DNA of 64,000 nucleotides from Sorangium cellulosum So0157-2. Its GTDB lineage: Bacteria; Myxococcota_A; Polyangia; Polyangiales; Polyangiaceae. Below are positions 8,458 to 18,308 of this stretch, piece after piece. The position numbers and the translations under genes are program-made. The notes under the pieces are model-generated. The model was not told the origin of the DNA, did not search any database, and was given only the letters and a program-made list of their open reading frames with translations. The DNA lies in contig NC_021658.1 in the NCBI RefSeq assembly GCF_000418325.1, positions 3,162,001 through 3,226,000 of the forward strand. Direction: 5' to 3'. The first letter of the stretch is position 1; every line of letters begins with the position of its first letter.

Positions 8458-9644
8458 TGGCGAAGGGGCCGGCCCTGCTCCAGTCGCTCTCGCTCCGGGG
8501 CCTCACGGCCACGCACGCCCAGGTGTTCGCGGGCGTGCGCCTGGTCCCGCTCCTCCGGTCCGCGCCGCGCGACGACCTGCGCATCGCCCGCCGCCGGTAC
8601 GACGACCCCATGGCGCTCGTCGATGTGGGCGAGGGCTCGCTCTATTGCTCGACCTACGTGCCGCACGCGCTCGTGGTCGGGTGGACCGAGGACGGCTCGC
8701 CGGTCGCGTCCTACGGCGCGGCGCTCGCGGGGCCGGCCGACCGCAACCCGCTCGCCAAGATCTGCCGCGGCGTCAACGTGCTCCACCGCATGGTGCGGCG
8801 CGAGGCGCGCGGCGAGGACCCGGCCGAGCGGAACCGCCTGCGCCTCCTGCCGCAGCACCTCGCGATGGAGGGCTTCCTCGCCTTGCACTTCAACGCCCCC
8901 GAGATCGCCTGGTCCGAGTACTCGCGGCGGGCGATCTCCCGCGGCCTCGATCCGCGCACCGAGGTGTCGCTCTCCGGCCGGGCGATCCCGAGCCTCGAGG
9001 ACGCGCTGCGCGTCTTCGAGATCCACGAGGGCCAGAGCGGCCTGCTGCTCTTCGTCGGCGAGCTGCTCGCGTCGGTGTTCGTCGTGTCGCACCCTGACGA
9101 CTACCGCGCGCTGCACCGCACGCTGATCGAGGACTTCTACGAGCAGACGCTGCTCTACGCGGCCCGCCACAACGGCGACAGCCAGGCCTTCACGCACACC
9201 TTCGACGCGGCGCAGATCGGCTCGCTCGACGACCTGCGGGCGGCGCTCGGCCGGGCGCGGGCGGAGGCCGGCGCGCTGCACGTGGACACGGCCGCGGGCC
9301 TGCTCGGCCGGCCGATCGCGGCGCAGCGCGTGTACCGGGCGGGGCCGTTCTCGCTGCAGCGGTTCATGACCGAGCTCGATCCGTCGCTCGACAACCACAT
9401 CGGCGAGGCGATCGTGCGCGACGACGGCTCGCTGGAGTACGCGAAGACCTACCGGCTCTCGGCCGGGCAGGTGCGGCGCGCGCGGCTCCTGGAGCAGCTC
9501 GCCGCGCACGGGTGGAACCTGGACGCCACGGCGGCGGCGCTCAGGATCGCGCGCGACCAGCTGCTCCGGCGGATCGACGGGGAGGGGTTCGGGTATCTGA
9601 TCGCGGAGCACGTGCTCAAGGCGGCGCTGAAGCGGACGCGCTGA
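8457..9644 (+). CDS. Hypothetical protein with Fis-type HTH tail (possibly ARPP-type)
   Basis: The 395-aa protein is translationally coupled to the VWA gene. Most of it is an uncharacterised alpha/beta domain containing HALVVGWTEDGSPVASYG and LLFVGELLASVFVVSH. The last 45 residues look like a Fis-type helix-turn-helix (HGWNLDATAAALRIARDQLL), as in bacterial enhancer-binding proteins. Proteins paired with TROVE/VWA in bacteria include ARPP-type domains linked to NAD and RNA-repair loci; this protein may belong there but I cannot confirm it. A decayed copy of the HTH tail lies at 11250-11340. Confidence 0.65.
   Translation: MAKGPALLQSLSLRGLTATHAQVFAGVRLVPLLRSAPRDDLRIARRRYDDPMALVDVGEGSLYCSTYVPHALVVGWTEDGSPVASYGAALAGPADRNPLAKICRGVNVLHRMVRREARGEDPAERNRLRLLPQHLAMEGFLALHFNAPEIAWSEYSRRAISRGLDPRTEVSLSGRAIPSLEDALRVFEIHEGQSGLLLFVGELLASVFVVSHPDDYRALHRTLIEDFYEQTLLYAARHNGDSQAFTHTFDAAQIGSLDDLRAALGRARAEAGALHVDTAAGLLGRPIAAQRVYRAGPFSLQRFMTELDPSLDNHIGEAIVRDDGSLEYAKTYRLSAGQVRRARLLEQLAAHGWNLDATAAALRIARDQLLRRIDGEGFGYLIAEHVLKAALKRTR
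9500..9591 (+). repeat. Source copy of duplicated HTH-tail segment
   Basis: About 90 bp at the 3' end of the preceding gene, encoding the Fis-type helix-turn-helix. It reappears in degenerate form at 11250-11340 on the same strand, on the far side of the DUF2252 gene. Confidence 0.75.
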
Positions 9645-9691
9645 GCGCCCGCGCGCTGCCCGGGGGCGCCGGCGCGCGCCCCTCCCGGCGG

Positions 9692-11086
9692 TCAGAAGCT
9701 GGCGCAGAAGCTCGTGTAATCCAGCGCGACCTGGTCGGCGTAATCGAGCGCGATCGCGCGCACCTTGGCGCGGAAGCCCGCGTGATCCCCGTCGGTGAGC
9801 GCGTCGATCTGCACGTCGACCGAGCCGGAGAACACCGCCGCGTCCCAGTCGTCGTCGGCGCGCGCGTGCTGCGTCGCCAGGATCTCGCCCCACTGCTGGG
9901 CGAGGTTGGTGAAGCGGGTCATCGTCGAGAGGCTCGCGGTGTCGAAGGTGTCCTTGTAGGGCGAGCGCTCGCGCACGCTGTAGCTCTGGCCGTCGGAGAG
10001 CGTCATCCAGCCGAGCAGGTCATCGACCCTATAGCCGAGCGCCTTGTACGCGAGCACGGTCCGGGTTGCGTGGTTGCCGCCGCTCGCCGCGCTGGTCTGG
10101 GAGACGGCGGCGGCGGCGATGCCGGCGAACGCGCTCGGAGCGCCCTGGGCCTTGACGTCGAGGAGGCGGTCGTCGTCCTGTCCCGCGGTCGGCCCCTCGA
10201 TCAGCACGTAATACCGGGTCACGCCGAGCGAGCCGATCCCGCTGTGGAGCCGCTGGGCCACGCTCTTCACCGCGAAGTAGGCGGCCGGCAGCCCGCTGCC
10301 GCCGCCGCTCAGGGTGGCGCGATAGGCCGACATGTGGCCCCGGACGTCGGCGTCCACGGCCGCGGACACGGGGGCGAGATCCGGGTTGCCCCCCGTGTCG
10401 AGCGCGCGCACGCCGCCAATCTCGATCGTGAAATCGTCGAGCATCTCGACCCGGCTGTTCGACGCCTCGACGTCGTCGAGGAAGTCGTCGAGCAGGCCAT
10501 AGGTGTTGCTCTCCGTGAACTTCCGCGTGGTCTCCTGGCTGTTCCCGGCGTAGCTCGCGATCGCGTCGAGGTACGCCTCGGTGAACGCGTCGAGGAGCGA
10601 GCTCTGGTCGGCGAGGCTGTAGCCGCCGTTCTCGCGGGCGACGAGCGCGAGGCTCGTGGCGAGCCGCCAGACGTCGAGCTGGTAGTCGCCGATGACCGCC
10701 TCGTCGAAATCGTTGATGGCGTACACGACGTCGCCCTGGTCGTCATCGAACGATCCCATGTTGTTGACGTGCATGTCGCCGCCGAGCCACGTCCGGGTGG
10801 AGCTCGCGCCGCCATACGTGAGGAGCTGGGGCGAGCTGCCGAGATCCTTCCAGTAGAGGTGGTTGGAGCCGCGGAAGAACGTGAACGGAGAGGCCTTCAT
10901 CTCCGCGTACTTCTCGGCCCGAGCGCTCGAGGGCAGGCCCGCGTTGGCGCTCGTGATCTCGGCGACGATGTAGCTCGTGCGGCTCGAGGCCGCCGCGCCG
11001 GGCGCGGCGGCGAGGGCGACCGCGGAGAAGGCGGCGGCGGCGCAAGGGCGGCGCGCGACGAGCGCGCGAATCGACGGTGTGGACAT
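9692..11086 (-). CDS. DUF2252 family protein, exported
   Basis: The 464-aa protein has a signal peptide (about residues 1-33, Ala-rich, ending GAAAS). It carries DUF2252 hallmarks: FFRGSNHLYWKDL, WLGGDMHVNNMGSF and INDFDEAVIGDYQLDVWRL, which resemble the metal and catalytic loops of aminoglycoside-phosphotransferase-like kinases. The activity of DUF2252 proteins is not established, and an exported member would lack cytosolic ATP. The ATG at 11086 has AGGAG upstream. The gene points opposite to its neighbours and separates a gene from a decayed copy of that gene's tail. Confidence 0.85.
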   Translation of the reverse strand: MSTPSIRALVARRPCAAAAFSAVALAAAPGAAASSRTSYIVAEITSANAGLPSSARAEKYAEMKASPFTFFRGSNHLYWKDLGSSPQLLTYGGASSTRTWLGGDMHVNNMGSFDDDQGDVVYAINDFDEAVIGDYQLDVWRLATSLALVARENGGYSLADQSSLLDAFTEAYLDAIASYAGNSQETTRKFTESNTYGLLDDFLDDVEASNSRVEMLDDFTIEIGGVRALDTGGNPDLAPVSAAVDADVRGHMSAYRATLSGGGSGLPAAYFAVKSVAQRLHSGIGSLGVTRYYVLIEGPTAGQDDDRLLDVKAQGAPSAFAGIAAAAVSQTSAASGGNHATRTVLAYKALGYRVDDLLGWMTLSDGQSYSVRERSPYKDTFDTASLSTMTRFTNLAQQWGEILATQHARADDDWDAAVFSGSVDVQIDALTDGDHAGFRAKVRAIALDYADQVALDYTSFCASF

Positions 11087-11249
11087 GGGCTTGCTCCTGG
11101 GGGCGATCACGGCGTCGTACGTCGAGCGCCGCGCGCTCAGCAAGCGCCCGGGCTGGGTGACACGGACTCGAGGCGCCGTCGTCGTGGTGTCGAAACGGGT
11201 ACGGCGCTCCCCGGGCGAGCGGGGGAGGGCCACGCGCTCATGCCCACGG

Positions 11250-11340
11250 TTGCCGCACGGATGGAGCTTGGAGCCACCGCGGCGGCGCTCCGGAACAGGC
11301 GCGACCGGCTGCCAAGGCGGCTCGACGGGGAGGGGTTCGG
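11250..11340 (+). pseudogene. Decayed copy of the Fis-type HTH tail
   Basis: The translation reads MELGATAAALRNRRDRLPRR then LDGEGFG. This matches the 3' end of the gene at 8457-9644 (WNLDATAAALRIARDQLLRR then IDGEGFG), and the DNA is clearly related over about 90 bp. No intact upstream gene is present. This is a remnant of a second copy or of a duplication around the DUF2252 gene. Confidence 0.75.
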
Positions 11341-11377
11341 CCCGGCGCGAGCAGCGGCCGGGGAAGTGGCCGGCCGA

Positions 11378-11575
11378 CCCGACCGAGGTTGAGGCCGACC
11401 CGACCGAGGTTGAGGCCGACCCGACGACCGAGGTTGAGGCCCCGACCGAGGTTGAGGCCGACCCGACCGAGGTTGAGGCTGCCGGCCGACCTGACCGAGG
11501 TTGAGGCTGCCGGCGGACCCGACCGAGGTTGGGCCGACCCGAGGTTGGGCCGACCCGACCGAGGTTGGGCGGGGG
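11378..11575. repeat. Degenerate 21-bp tandem repeats
   Basis: About nine copies of a unit near 21 bp share the core GACCGAGGTTGAGG; later copies drift to GAGGTTGGG. Spacing varies slightly. Frames through it give only monotonous peptides (NLGRVGL on the reverse strand), so I treat it as non-coding. Confidence 0.8.
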
Positions 11576-11589
11576 CCGCCTCGGCCTCT

Positions 11590-11905
11590 GTGCCAAGCGA
11601 GGGGGCGAGGACCGCGAGCTGTGCCGTTTCAGCGTTCCTCTGTGCCAGAGGAGGGGGGGCCGGGACTGGCACAAACGCAATGCATTGCGACACACCGGGG
11701 TCCGGACCCCTCGAGAACGCTCAGCGGAGCGTGCGAGAGCGCGATTTTGTGCCAAAAATCGCTTCGCGACGCACTTTTTTGTGCCATTTGCTCCCCGAGA
11801 ACGCGGTTTTTTGTGCCAAAAGGGGGGTCCGGACCCCTCCGGAACGCAATGCAGAGCATTCGCGGGGGTCCCGGACCCCCTACGGGGCGCAACGCCGTGC
11901 GTGCG
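11590..11905. repeat. Mosaic of GTGCCA hairpins and GGTCCGGACC palindromes
   Basis: GTGCCA occurs about five times (near 11590, 11643, 11749, 11782, 11814), mostly flanked by T and A runs. One occurrence forms a stem-loop at 11741-11762 (GCGATTTT and AAAAATCGC arms). GGGTCCGGACCCC-type palindromes occur near 11700, 11827 and, with one extra base, 11870. They are interleaved with GAACGC/CAATGC words. The AT-rich tracts stand out in this GC-rich DNA. The function is unknown. Confidence 0.6.
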
Positions 11906-11985
11906 CGGGCGGGCCGGAGCGAAGCTCGGCGCATCGCGGAGCGCACCCGAGGCGAAGAGGAGCGCGGACAGGTAATCTCCCTCTC

Positions 11986-14001
11986 ATGCAGAGGCCCGGG
12001 GCGCCCGGCGTGTGGATGGAGATCGCGCTCGACAGCGGCGGAGCCGAGGTGCGGGCTTCTGCTCGAGGCAGCCGGGGGGAGCAGACCGCACCTCACGCGC
12101 TCGGGCCGGGGCTGAACGCAGAGATCCTCGGCCGCTTCGCGAGCGACGTGCGCCAGGCGGCCGCGCGCGGGCGGCCGCTGGAGGAGCGCGTCGCGAGGAT
12201 GGCGCAGGCGCTCCATGGCGCCGTGCTCCGCGACGGGATCGACGACCTCCGGGCGCGCCTCGGCGAGGCCGCGGGCGGGCCGCTCCTCGTGCGCCTCGCG
12301 ATCGGCGATCCGGGGCTGCACGAGGTCCCCTGGGAGGCGCTCGCCGCGCCGGGCGGCGCGATGCGCCATTGGGGAACGTCGCCGGATCTGCTGCCCGTGC
12401 GCGGCGTCAGGAGCAACGAGCCGTGGCAGCCGCGCGAGGTGCGCGGCGCGGTGCGCGTGCTCGCGATCGCGCCCGCCGGCGGCGCCGCGCTCGCGCGGCT
12501 CAAGGAGGCGCTCGCCGGCCCGATCGCCGCGGGCGAGATCGAGTGGCTGGCGCCGATCGAGGGGCAGGCCGCGCAGCTGCCCTGGCTCTTCGATCGCCTG
12601 CGCTGCGAGCCGATCCCGCACGTGATCCATGTCGTCGGCCACGGAGGGGTGCAGGACGGCGTCCCCGTCCTGCGGCTCGCGGACGCGGACGGCGACGAGC
12701 GCTGGCTGCCGGTCGAGCTCCTCGGGCAGCAGCTCGCGGCCGGCTTCCGCAGCTTTCTCCGGCTCGTGGTGCTCGAGGCGTGCGAGGGCGCGCGGCCGGC
12801 GGCGTTCGCGTCGGCCGCGGAGATCCTCGCGCGGGCCGGCGCGGACGCGGTGGTCGCGCACCTGTGGCCGGTCCAGGCCGACGTGGCCAGGGCGTTCTCG
12901 GCGCAGCTCTACCGCGCGCTCGCCGGCGCGAGCCTCGGCAAGGGGGACGTCGCGCGCGCCGTGAACGAGGCGCGGCGGGCGATCCTCGCCGAGCTCGAGG
13001 GCAGCGCCGAGGCGTTCTCGCCGGTCGTGGTCCTCCGGGGGCCGGACGGGGTGCTGTTCGATTTCAAGGGTCGCAAGGTGGCTCCGCCGGCGGTGCTCGC
13101 GCCCGCGGTGAGCGACGCGGCGAGGGCGATCGAGCCTGCGCTCGCGCGCATCGTTGCGCGGCCGTTCTCGCTGCTGCTCGGGGATCGGTGGAAGGCGGAG
13201 CGCGCCGCGCTCGACAGCTTCCGCGACAAGCTGCGGGCCGAGCTCGCGAAGGGGCCCGAGCCGATGCCGCCGGGCCTGCCGATGAGCGCGCTGACCCAGC
13301 GGTACGCGCTCCGCCGCGGGGCCGACAAGCTGGGCGCCGAGTTCCAGCGCGCGTTCCGCGTCGGCGCGGAGGCTCCGCCGGTGATCAAGGCGCTGGCGCG
13401 CGCCCTCGGCCCCGGGGTGCACGCGACGCTGCTTCGCAGCCCGCTTCTGGAGATCGCGCTCGCGGAGCAGCAGCCCGAGAGGACGATCCACGTGATCCAG
13501 CCTGACGAGGAGAGCACGCTGGTGCTCCGGCGTGCGGCCGGCGGCGACTGGGAGGCGCTCGAGGCGCCGCCCGCGTCGGTCGATCTGGAGCGGGAGATCG
13601 TGCTGCTGCGGCTCTACCGCGGGTACACGCCGGAGCAGATCTTCACGCGGCCGCTGCTCACCGAGGACGACTACCTGCTCGGCTTCCGCGAGCTCGAGAG
13701 CGCGCTGCCGCGCGACCTGGCCGACGAGATCCTGAGCACGCTGAACAGCCGGCCGGCGCTGATCGCCGGGATGTCGGTGACGACCTGGCACCACCGGATG
13801 CTGCTGCACCGCCTCTTCGGCCGGCGGCCGGTGCCGCGCGGGAGCCTGGCCGTGCTCGAGCCGGACGACACCGAGCGGGAGCTCTGGGAGAAGGGCGTGA
13901 GCCTGCCGGGGAGAGCCGGGGTAGGGGTCGTCGCGGCGAGCGGCGAGGACGTCGTCGACTGGCTCGAAGCGCTCGTGGCGGCAGGGAGGAACGGCCGATG
14001 A
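11986..14001 (+). CDS. CHAT caspase-like protease with SIR2-like C-terminal region
   Basis: The 671-aa protein has a CHAT (clan CD, caspase-fold) domain at about residues 95-340. The presumed catalytic His is H219 (HVVGHGG) and Cys is C266 (VVLEACEG), with the typical HLWPV strand after it. The C-terminal half (about 390-670) contains RPLLTEDDYLLGF and LIAGMSVTTWHHRMLLHRLF, a pattern seen in SIR2-like effector domains, although no clear GxGxS-type nucleotide loop is visible. The stop overlaps the ATG of the STAND-WD40 gene (ATGA), so the two are coupled. The alternative start at 12016 is possible. Role inferred: an effector triggered by the downstream NTPase sensor. Confidence 0.8.
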   Translation: MQRPGAPGVWMEIALDSGGAEVRASARGSRGEQTAPHALGPGLNAEILGRFASDVRQAAARGRPLEERVARMAQALHGAVLRDGIDDLRARLGEAAGGPLLVRLAIGDPGLHEVPWEALAAPGGAMRHWGTSPDLLPVRGVRSNEPWQPREVRGAVRVLAIAPAGGAALARLKEALAGPIAAGEIEWLAPIEGQAAQLPWLFDRLRCEPIPHVIHVVGHGGVQDGVPVLRLADADGDERWLPVELLGQQLAAGFRSFLRLVVLEACEGARPAAFASAAEILARAGADAVVAHLWPVQADVARAFSAQLYRALAGASLGKGDVARAVNEARRAILAELEGSAEAFSPVVVLRGPDGVLFDFKGRKVAPPAVLAPAVSDAARAIEPALARIVARPFSLLLGDRWKAERAALDSFRDKLRAELAKGPEPMPPGLPMSALTQRYALRRGADKLGAEFQRAFRVGAEAPPVIKALARALGPGVHATLLRSPLLEIALAEQQPERTIHVIQPDEESTLVLRRAAGGDWEALEAPPASVDLEREIVLLRLYRGYTPEQIFTRPLLTEDDYLLGFRELESALPRDLADEILSTLNSRPALIAGMSVTTWHHRMLLHRLFGRRPVPRGSLAVLEPDDTERELWEKGVSLPGRAGVGVVAASGEDVVDWLEALVAAGRNGR

Positions 14002-17000
14002 GCGAGGCGAGGGTGTCGCACAGCGCGCCGCACAACCCCTTTCCGGGCCCGCAGCCGTACCGCGCCGCGGATCGCGGGTACTTCTTCGGCCGGGAGGAGC
14101 TCACGAAGAAGCTGGCGCACCGGCTGATGGCTCACCCGTGCACGACGGTGTTCGGGCCCTCTGGAGCTGGGAAGTCGTCGCTCATGCAGGCCGGGGTGAT
14201 CCCGCTGCTGGAAGAGGCGCACGACTTCCGGGTCGTGAGCGTGGACGGCTGGCCGCCCGGGGAGGCGCCGCTCTCCTGGCTCGTCCGCGCGGTGTTTGAC
14301 GATCTCGAGCTGGGAGATGCTTCTGCAGGCGAGGCGCGGATCGAGGCGCTGGACGAGGCGATCCTCCTGGCCGAGCGGAGGAGCGAGCGGCCGATCCTGA
14401 TCTACCTGGATCAGCTCGAGCAGCTGCTCTTTCCAGGGCGGGATGCGGGCGAGGCGATCGCGCTGATCGAGGCGGTGGATCGGCTGGCGCAGAAGCCGAT
14501 CCGAGGGCTCCAGATCGCGCTGTCGCTGCGGGAGGATTACCTGGGGCGCTTCCGGGATCGGGCGAGGGGGCGGCGCGAGCTGCTCGAGCACGGTTTCCGG
14601 CTAGGGCCGCTCTCGGTGGGCGAGATGGTCCGATCGGTCTGCCGGGCGGCGGAGGAGGGGCGGCCGCGCCAGCGCTGGGCCGAGGAGCAGGTGCGCGCGC
14701 TGATGCTGGAGGTGAGGATGCCGGGAGCGTCGGCCTCGGAAGACGCGGAGGTGCAGGCCGCGTTCGGGCAGATCGTCTGCCGGGCGCTGTGGGAGGAGCG
14801 GGCGGCGGGGCGCGGCGGCGAGGCCGGCGCCGTGGAGGCGGAGGCGATCCTGCACCGGTACCTGGAGGCGACGGTGGAGGGGCTCGGGGCGCTGAGCGAG
14901 GCGGCGCGGCACCTGCTCGAGGAGCACCTCGTCGACGGGGAGGGGCACCGGACGTTGCTGACCGAGCAGGAGGCGCGCGGCGTGCTGCCGCCTGGAGCTG
15001 CGGCGGAGGTGCTCGGGCAGCTGGAGCGGGCGGCGGTGTTGCGCGCGGAGGAGCACCAGGGGAGCCGGTACTTCGAGCTCGGGCACGACTGGCTGGCGAG
15101 CCGGGTGTTCCAGCGGAGGCGGGAGCGGGAGCAGGAAGAGGCCGAGAGGAAGCGGAGGGAAGAAGAGGACCAGAGGATCGCCGGGGAGCGGAAAGCGCGG
15201 CGGATACTGAGGACAATTGCGGCGGTTGCAGTTGCGGTGGCGGCGGTGATGGCGGTTCTCGTTGTCTGGGCGCTACAGCAGCGCGACGCGGCGCGGCGTG
15301 CGGAGGGAGATGCCAAGGCAGCGCAGCAGGGGGCTAAGGCCCAGGCGGCGCGAGCGCGGGCTTCTTCGTTGATGGCCGGGATTCGTGAACTCTTGGCGAA
15401 GGGACAGCCGGCGATGGCAACGAAGCTGCTCCTCGAGGTGGCTGAGCCGGGAGAAGTACGGGGGTGGACCGATGTGGCGTTTGATGTGCTGGAGCTAGCT
15501 GTTCCAATTTGGACGATGCACGGTCATCGAAGTAGTGTTTGGTCGGCCAGCTTCAGTCCCGATGGTCGCCGCATCGTCACCGCGTCATTTGATAAGACGG
15601 CGCGGGTGTGGAACGCCGACGGCAGCGGGAGGCCCATCGTGCTCAGGGGCCACGAGGGCGTGGTTCTATCGGCAGTGTTCAGCGCCGACGGGCCGCGTGT
15701 GGTCACCGCGTCGGCGGACAAGACGGCGCGGGTGTGGAACGCCGACGGCAGCGGGAGGCCCATCGTGCTCAGGGGCCACGAGGACCTGGTTTACTCGGCA
15801 GCGTTCAGCGCCGACGGGCAGCGTGTGGTCACCGCGTCGGCGGACAAGACGGCGCGGGTGTGGAACGCGGACGGCAGCGGGACGCCCGTCGTGCTCAGGG
15901 GCCACGAGGGCGCGGCTCGATCGGCAGTGTTCAGCGCCGACGGGCAGCGTGTGGTCACCGCGTCGGCGGACAAGACGGCGCGGGTGTGGAACGCGGACGG
16001 CAGCGGGACGCCCGTCGTGCTCAGGGGCCACGAGGAAAGGGTTACCTCGGCAGTGTTCAGCGCCGATGGGCAGCGTGTGGTCACCGCGTCGGCGGATAAG
16101 ACGGCGCGGGTGTGGAACGCGGATGGCAGCGGGAGGCCCGTCGTGCTCACGGGCCACGCGGACCGGGTTTACTCGGCAGTGTTCAGCGCCGACGGGCAGC
16201 GTGTGGTCACCGCGTCGGACGACAAGACGGCGCGGGTGTGGAACGCGGATGGCAGCGGGACGGCCGTCGTGCTCAGGAGCCACGAGGACCGGGTTTACTC
16301 GGCAGTGTTCAGCGCCGACGGGCAGCGTGTGGTCACCGCGTCGGACGACAAGACGGCGCGGGTGTGGAACGCGGATGGCAGCGGGACGCCCGTCGTGCTC
16401 AGGGCCCACGAGGACTGGGTTAACTCGGCAGTGTTCAGCGCCGACGGGCAGCGTGTGGTCACCGCGTCGGACGACAAGACGGCGCGGGTGTGGAACGCGG
16501 ATGGCAGCGGGACGCCCGTCGTGCTCAGGGGCCACGGGGAGTGGGTTACCTCGGCAGTGTTCAGCGTCGACGGGCAGCGTGTGGTCACCGCGTCGGACGA
16601 CAAGACGGCGCGGGTGTGGAACGCGGACGGCAGCGGGACGCCCGTCGTGCTCAGGGGCCACGAGGGCATGGTTCAATCGGCGGTGTTCAGCGCCGACGGG
16701 CAGCGTGTGGTCACCGCGTCGGACGACAAGACGGCGCGGGTGTGGAACGCGGACGGCAGCGGGACGCCCGTCGTGCTCAGGGGCCACGAGGGCATGGTTC
16801 AATCGGCGGTGTTCAGCGCCGACGGGCAGCGTGTGGTCACCGCGTCGGACGACAAGACGGCGCGGGTGTGGAACGCGGACGGCAGCGGGACGCCCGTCGT
16901 GCTCAGGGGCCACGAGGGCATGGTTCAATCGGCGGTGTTCAGCGCCGACGGGCAGCGTGTGGTCACCGCGTCGGACGACAAGACGGCGCGGGTGTGGAAC

Positions 17001-18308
17001 GCGGACGGCAGCGGGACGCCCGTCGTGCTCAGGGGCCACGAGGGCATGGTTCAATCGGCGGTGTTCAGCGCCGACGGGCAGCGTGTGGCCACCGCGTCCT
17101 GCGACAGGACGGCGCGGGTGTGGAACGCGGACGGCCGCGGGACGCCCGTCGTGCTCAGGGGCCACGGGGAGTGGGTTACCTCGGCAGTGTTCAGCGTCGA
17201 CGGGCAGCGTGTGGTCACCGCGTCGGCGGATAAGACGGCGCGGGTGTGGAACGCGGACGGCAGCGGGAGGCCCGTCGTGCTCAGGGGCCACGAGGGCATG
17301 GTTCAATCGGCGGTGTTCAGCGCCGACGGGCAGCGTGTGGTCACCGCGTCGGACGACAAGACGGCGCGGGTGTGGAACGCGGACGGCAGCGGGACGCCCG
17401 TCGTGCTCAGGGGCCACGAGGGCATGGTTCAATCGGCGGTGTTCAGCGCCGACGGGCAGCGTGTGGTCACCGCGTCGGACGACAAGACGGCGCGGGTGTG
17501 GAACGCGGACGGCAGCGGGACGCCCGTCGTGCTCAGGGGCCACGAGGGCATGGTTCAATCGGCGGTGTTCAGCGCCGACGGGCAGCGTGTGGTCACCGCG
17601 TCGGACGACAAGACGGCGCGGGTGTGGAACGCGGACGGCAGCGGGACGCCCGTCGTGCTCAGGGGCCACGAGGGCATGGTTCAATCGGCGGTGTTCAGCG
17701 CCGACGGGCAGCGTGTGGTCACCGCGTCGGACGACAAGACGGCGCGGGTGTGGAACGCGGACGGCAGCGGGACGCCCGTCGTGCTCAGGGGCCACGAGGG
17801 CATGGTTCAATCGGCGGTGTTCAGCGCCGACGGGCAGCGTGTGGTCACCGCGTCGGACGACAAGACGGCGCGGGTGTGGAACGCGGACGGCAGCGGGACG
17901 CCCGTCGTGCTCAGGGGCCACGAGGGCATGGTTCAATCGGCGGTGTTCAGCGCCGACGGGCAGCGTGTGGTCACCGCGTCGGACGACAAGACGGCGCGGG
18001 TGTGGAACGCGGACGGCAGCGGGACGCCCGTCGTGCTCAGGGGCCACGAGGGCATGGTTCAATCGGCGGTGTTCAGCGCCGACGGGCAGCGTGTGGTCAC
18101 CGCGTCGGACGACAAGACGGCGCGGGTGTGGGCCATCTCTGCGCAAGGCCTTCAGCAGTGCCTCCGCGCTGCCACCACCGACTGCCTCTCCGCTGAAATG
18201 CGACGAACCTACCTCGACGAGAGTGATGAGGCCGCCCGGAAGGGATACGAGTCCTGCGAGCGCTCGTACGGCCGGACGCCGTTCTACGCGGAGGTTGACC
18301 CGCCGTGA
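13998..18308 (+). CDS. Membrane-anchored nSTAND NTPase with 21 WD40 repeats
   Basis: The 1,436-aa protein begins with the nSTAND1 signature [25 protein letters not shown] lead, a P-loop GPSGAGKSS (53-61) and Walker [11 protein letters not shown] (133-142). A charged helix (about 373-403) and one transmembrane segment (about 404-427) follow. Residues about 509-1390 are 21 WD40 repeats of 42 aa (126 bp), enough for three seven-bladed propellers, followed by a Cys-containing tail. Many repeats are identical. Variation sits mainly in residues 3-7 of each unit (GHEGMVQ, GHEDLVY, GHEERVT, GHGEWVT). STAND proteins are switch ATPases that sense ligands with such repeats. It is coupled to the CHAT gene. 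Confidence 0.9.
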   Translation: MSEARVSHSAPHNPFPGPQPYRAADRGYFFGREELTKKLAHRLMAHPCTTVFGPSGAGKSSLMQAGVIPLLEEAHDFRVVSVDGWPPGEAPLSWLVRAVFDDLELGDASAGEARIEALDEAILLAERRSERPILIYLDQLEQLLFPGRDAGEAIALIEAVDRLAQKPIRGLQIALSLREDYLGRFRDRARGRRELLEHGFRLGPLSVGEMVRSVCRAAEEGRPRQRWAEEQVRALMLEVRMPGASASEDAEVQAAFGQIVCRALWEERAAGRGGEAGAVEAEAILHRYLEATVEGLGALSEAARHLLEEHLVDGEGHRTLLTEQEARGVLPPGAAAEVLGQLERAAVLRAEEHQGSRYFELGHDWLASRVFQRRREREQEEAERKRREEEDQRIAGERKARRILRTIAAVAVAVAAVMAVLVVWALQQRDAARRAEGDAKAAQQGAKAQAARARASSLMAGIRELLAKGQPAMATKLLLEVAEPGEVRGWTDVAFDVLELAVPIWTMHGHRSSVWSASFSPDGRRIVTASFDKTARVWNADGSGRPIVLRGHEGVVLSAVFSADGPRVVTASADKTARVWNADGSGRPIVLRGHEDLVYSAAFSADGQRVVTASADKTARVWNADGSGTPVVLRGHEGAARSAVFSADGQRVVTASADKTARVWNADGSGTPVVLRGHEERVTSAVFSADGQRVVTASADKTARVWNADGSGRPVVLTGHADRVYSAVFSADGQRVVTASDDKTARVWNADGSGTAVVLRSHEDRVYSAVFSADGQRVVTASDDKTARVWNADGSGTPVVLRAHEDWVNSAVFSADGQRVVTASDDKTARVWNADGSGTPVVLRGHGEWVTSAVFSVDGQRVVTASDDKTARVWNADGSGTPVVLRGHEGMVQSAVFSADGQRVVTASDDKTARVWNADGSGTPVVLRGHEGMVQSAVFSADGQRVVTASDDKTARVWNADGSGTPVVLRGHEGMVQSAVFSADGQRVVTASDDKTARVWNADGSGTPVVLRGHEGMVQSAVFSADGQRVATASCDRTARVWNADGRGTPVVLRGHGEWVTSAVFSVDGQRVVTASADKTARVWNADGSGRPVVLRGHEGMVQSAVFSADGQRVVTASDDKTARVWNADGSGTPVVLRGHEGMVQSAVFSADGQRVVTASDDKTARVWNADGSGTPVVLRGHEGMVQSAVFSADGQRVVTASDDKTARVWNADGSGTPVVLRGHEGMVQSAVFSADGQRVVTASDDKTARVWNADGSGTPVVLRGHEGMVQSAVFSADGQRVVTASDDKTARVWNADGSGTPVVLRGHEGMVQSAVFSADGQRVVTASDDKTARVWNADGSGTPVVLRGHEGMVQSAVFSADGQRVVTASDDKTARVWAISAQGLQQCLRAATTDCLSAEMRRTYLDESDEAARKGYESCERSYGRTPFYAEVDPP
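15512..18140 (+). repeat. 126-bp tandem repeat array (21 WD40 units)
   Basis: The array lies inside the STAND gene. Units 1-9 are diverged from each other, units 10-12 and 15-20 are virtually identical, and units 13-14 form a distinct pair. This pattern implies recent expansion and gene conversion. Assembly could miscount identical units. Confidence 0.9.

Noticed and set aside
11087..11755. N-terminal extension of the DUF2252 ORF
   Set aside because: A signal peptide and RBS place the start at 11086; the rest is antisense to repeats and the decayed HTH copy.
11389..11985. Upstream extension of the CHAT ORF through the repeats
   Set aside because: The frame is open to 11389, but the translation is repeat-derived and lacks an RBS; the domain starts after 11986.
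15512..18140. CRISPR-like regular repetition
   Set aside because: Unit is 126 bp, in frame, with no unique spacers; it is a protein repeat array.
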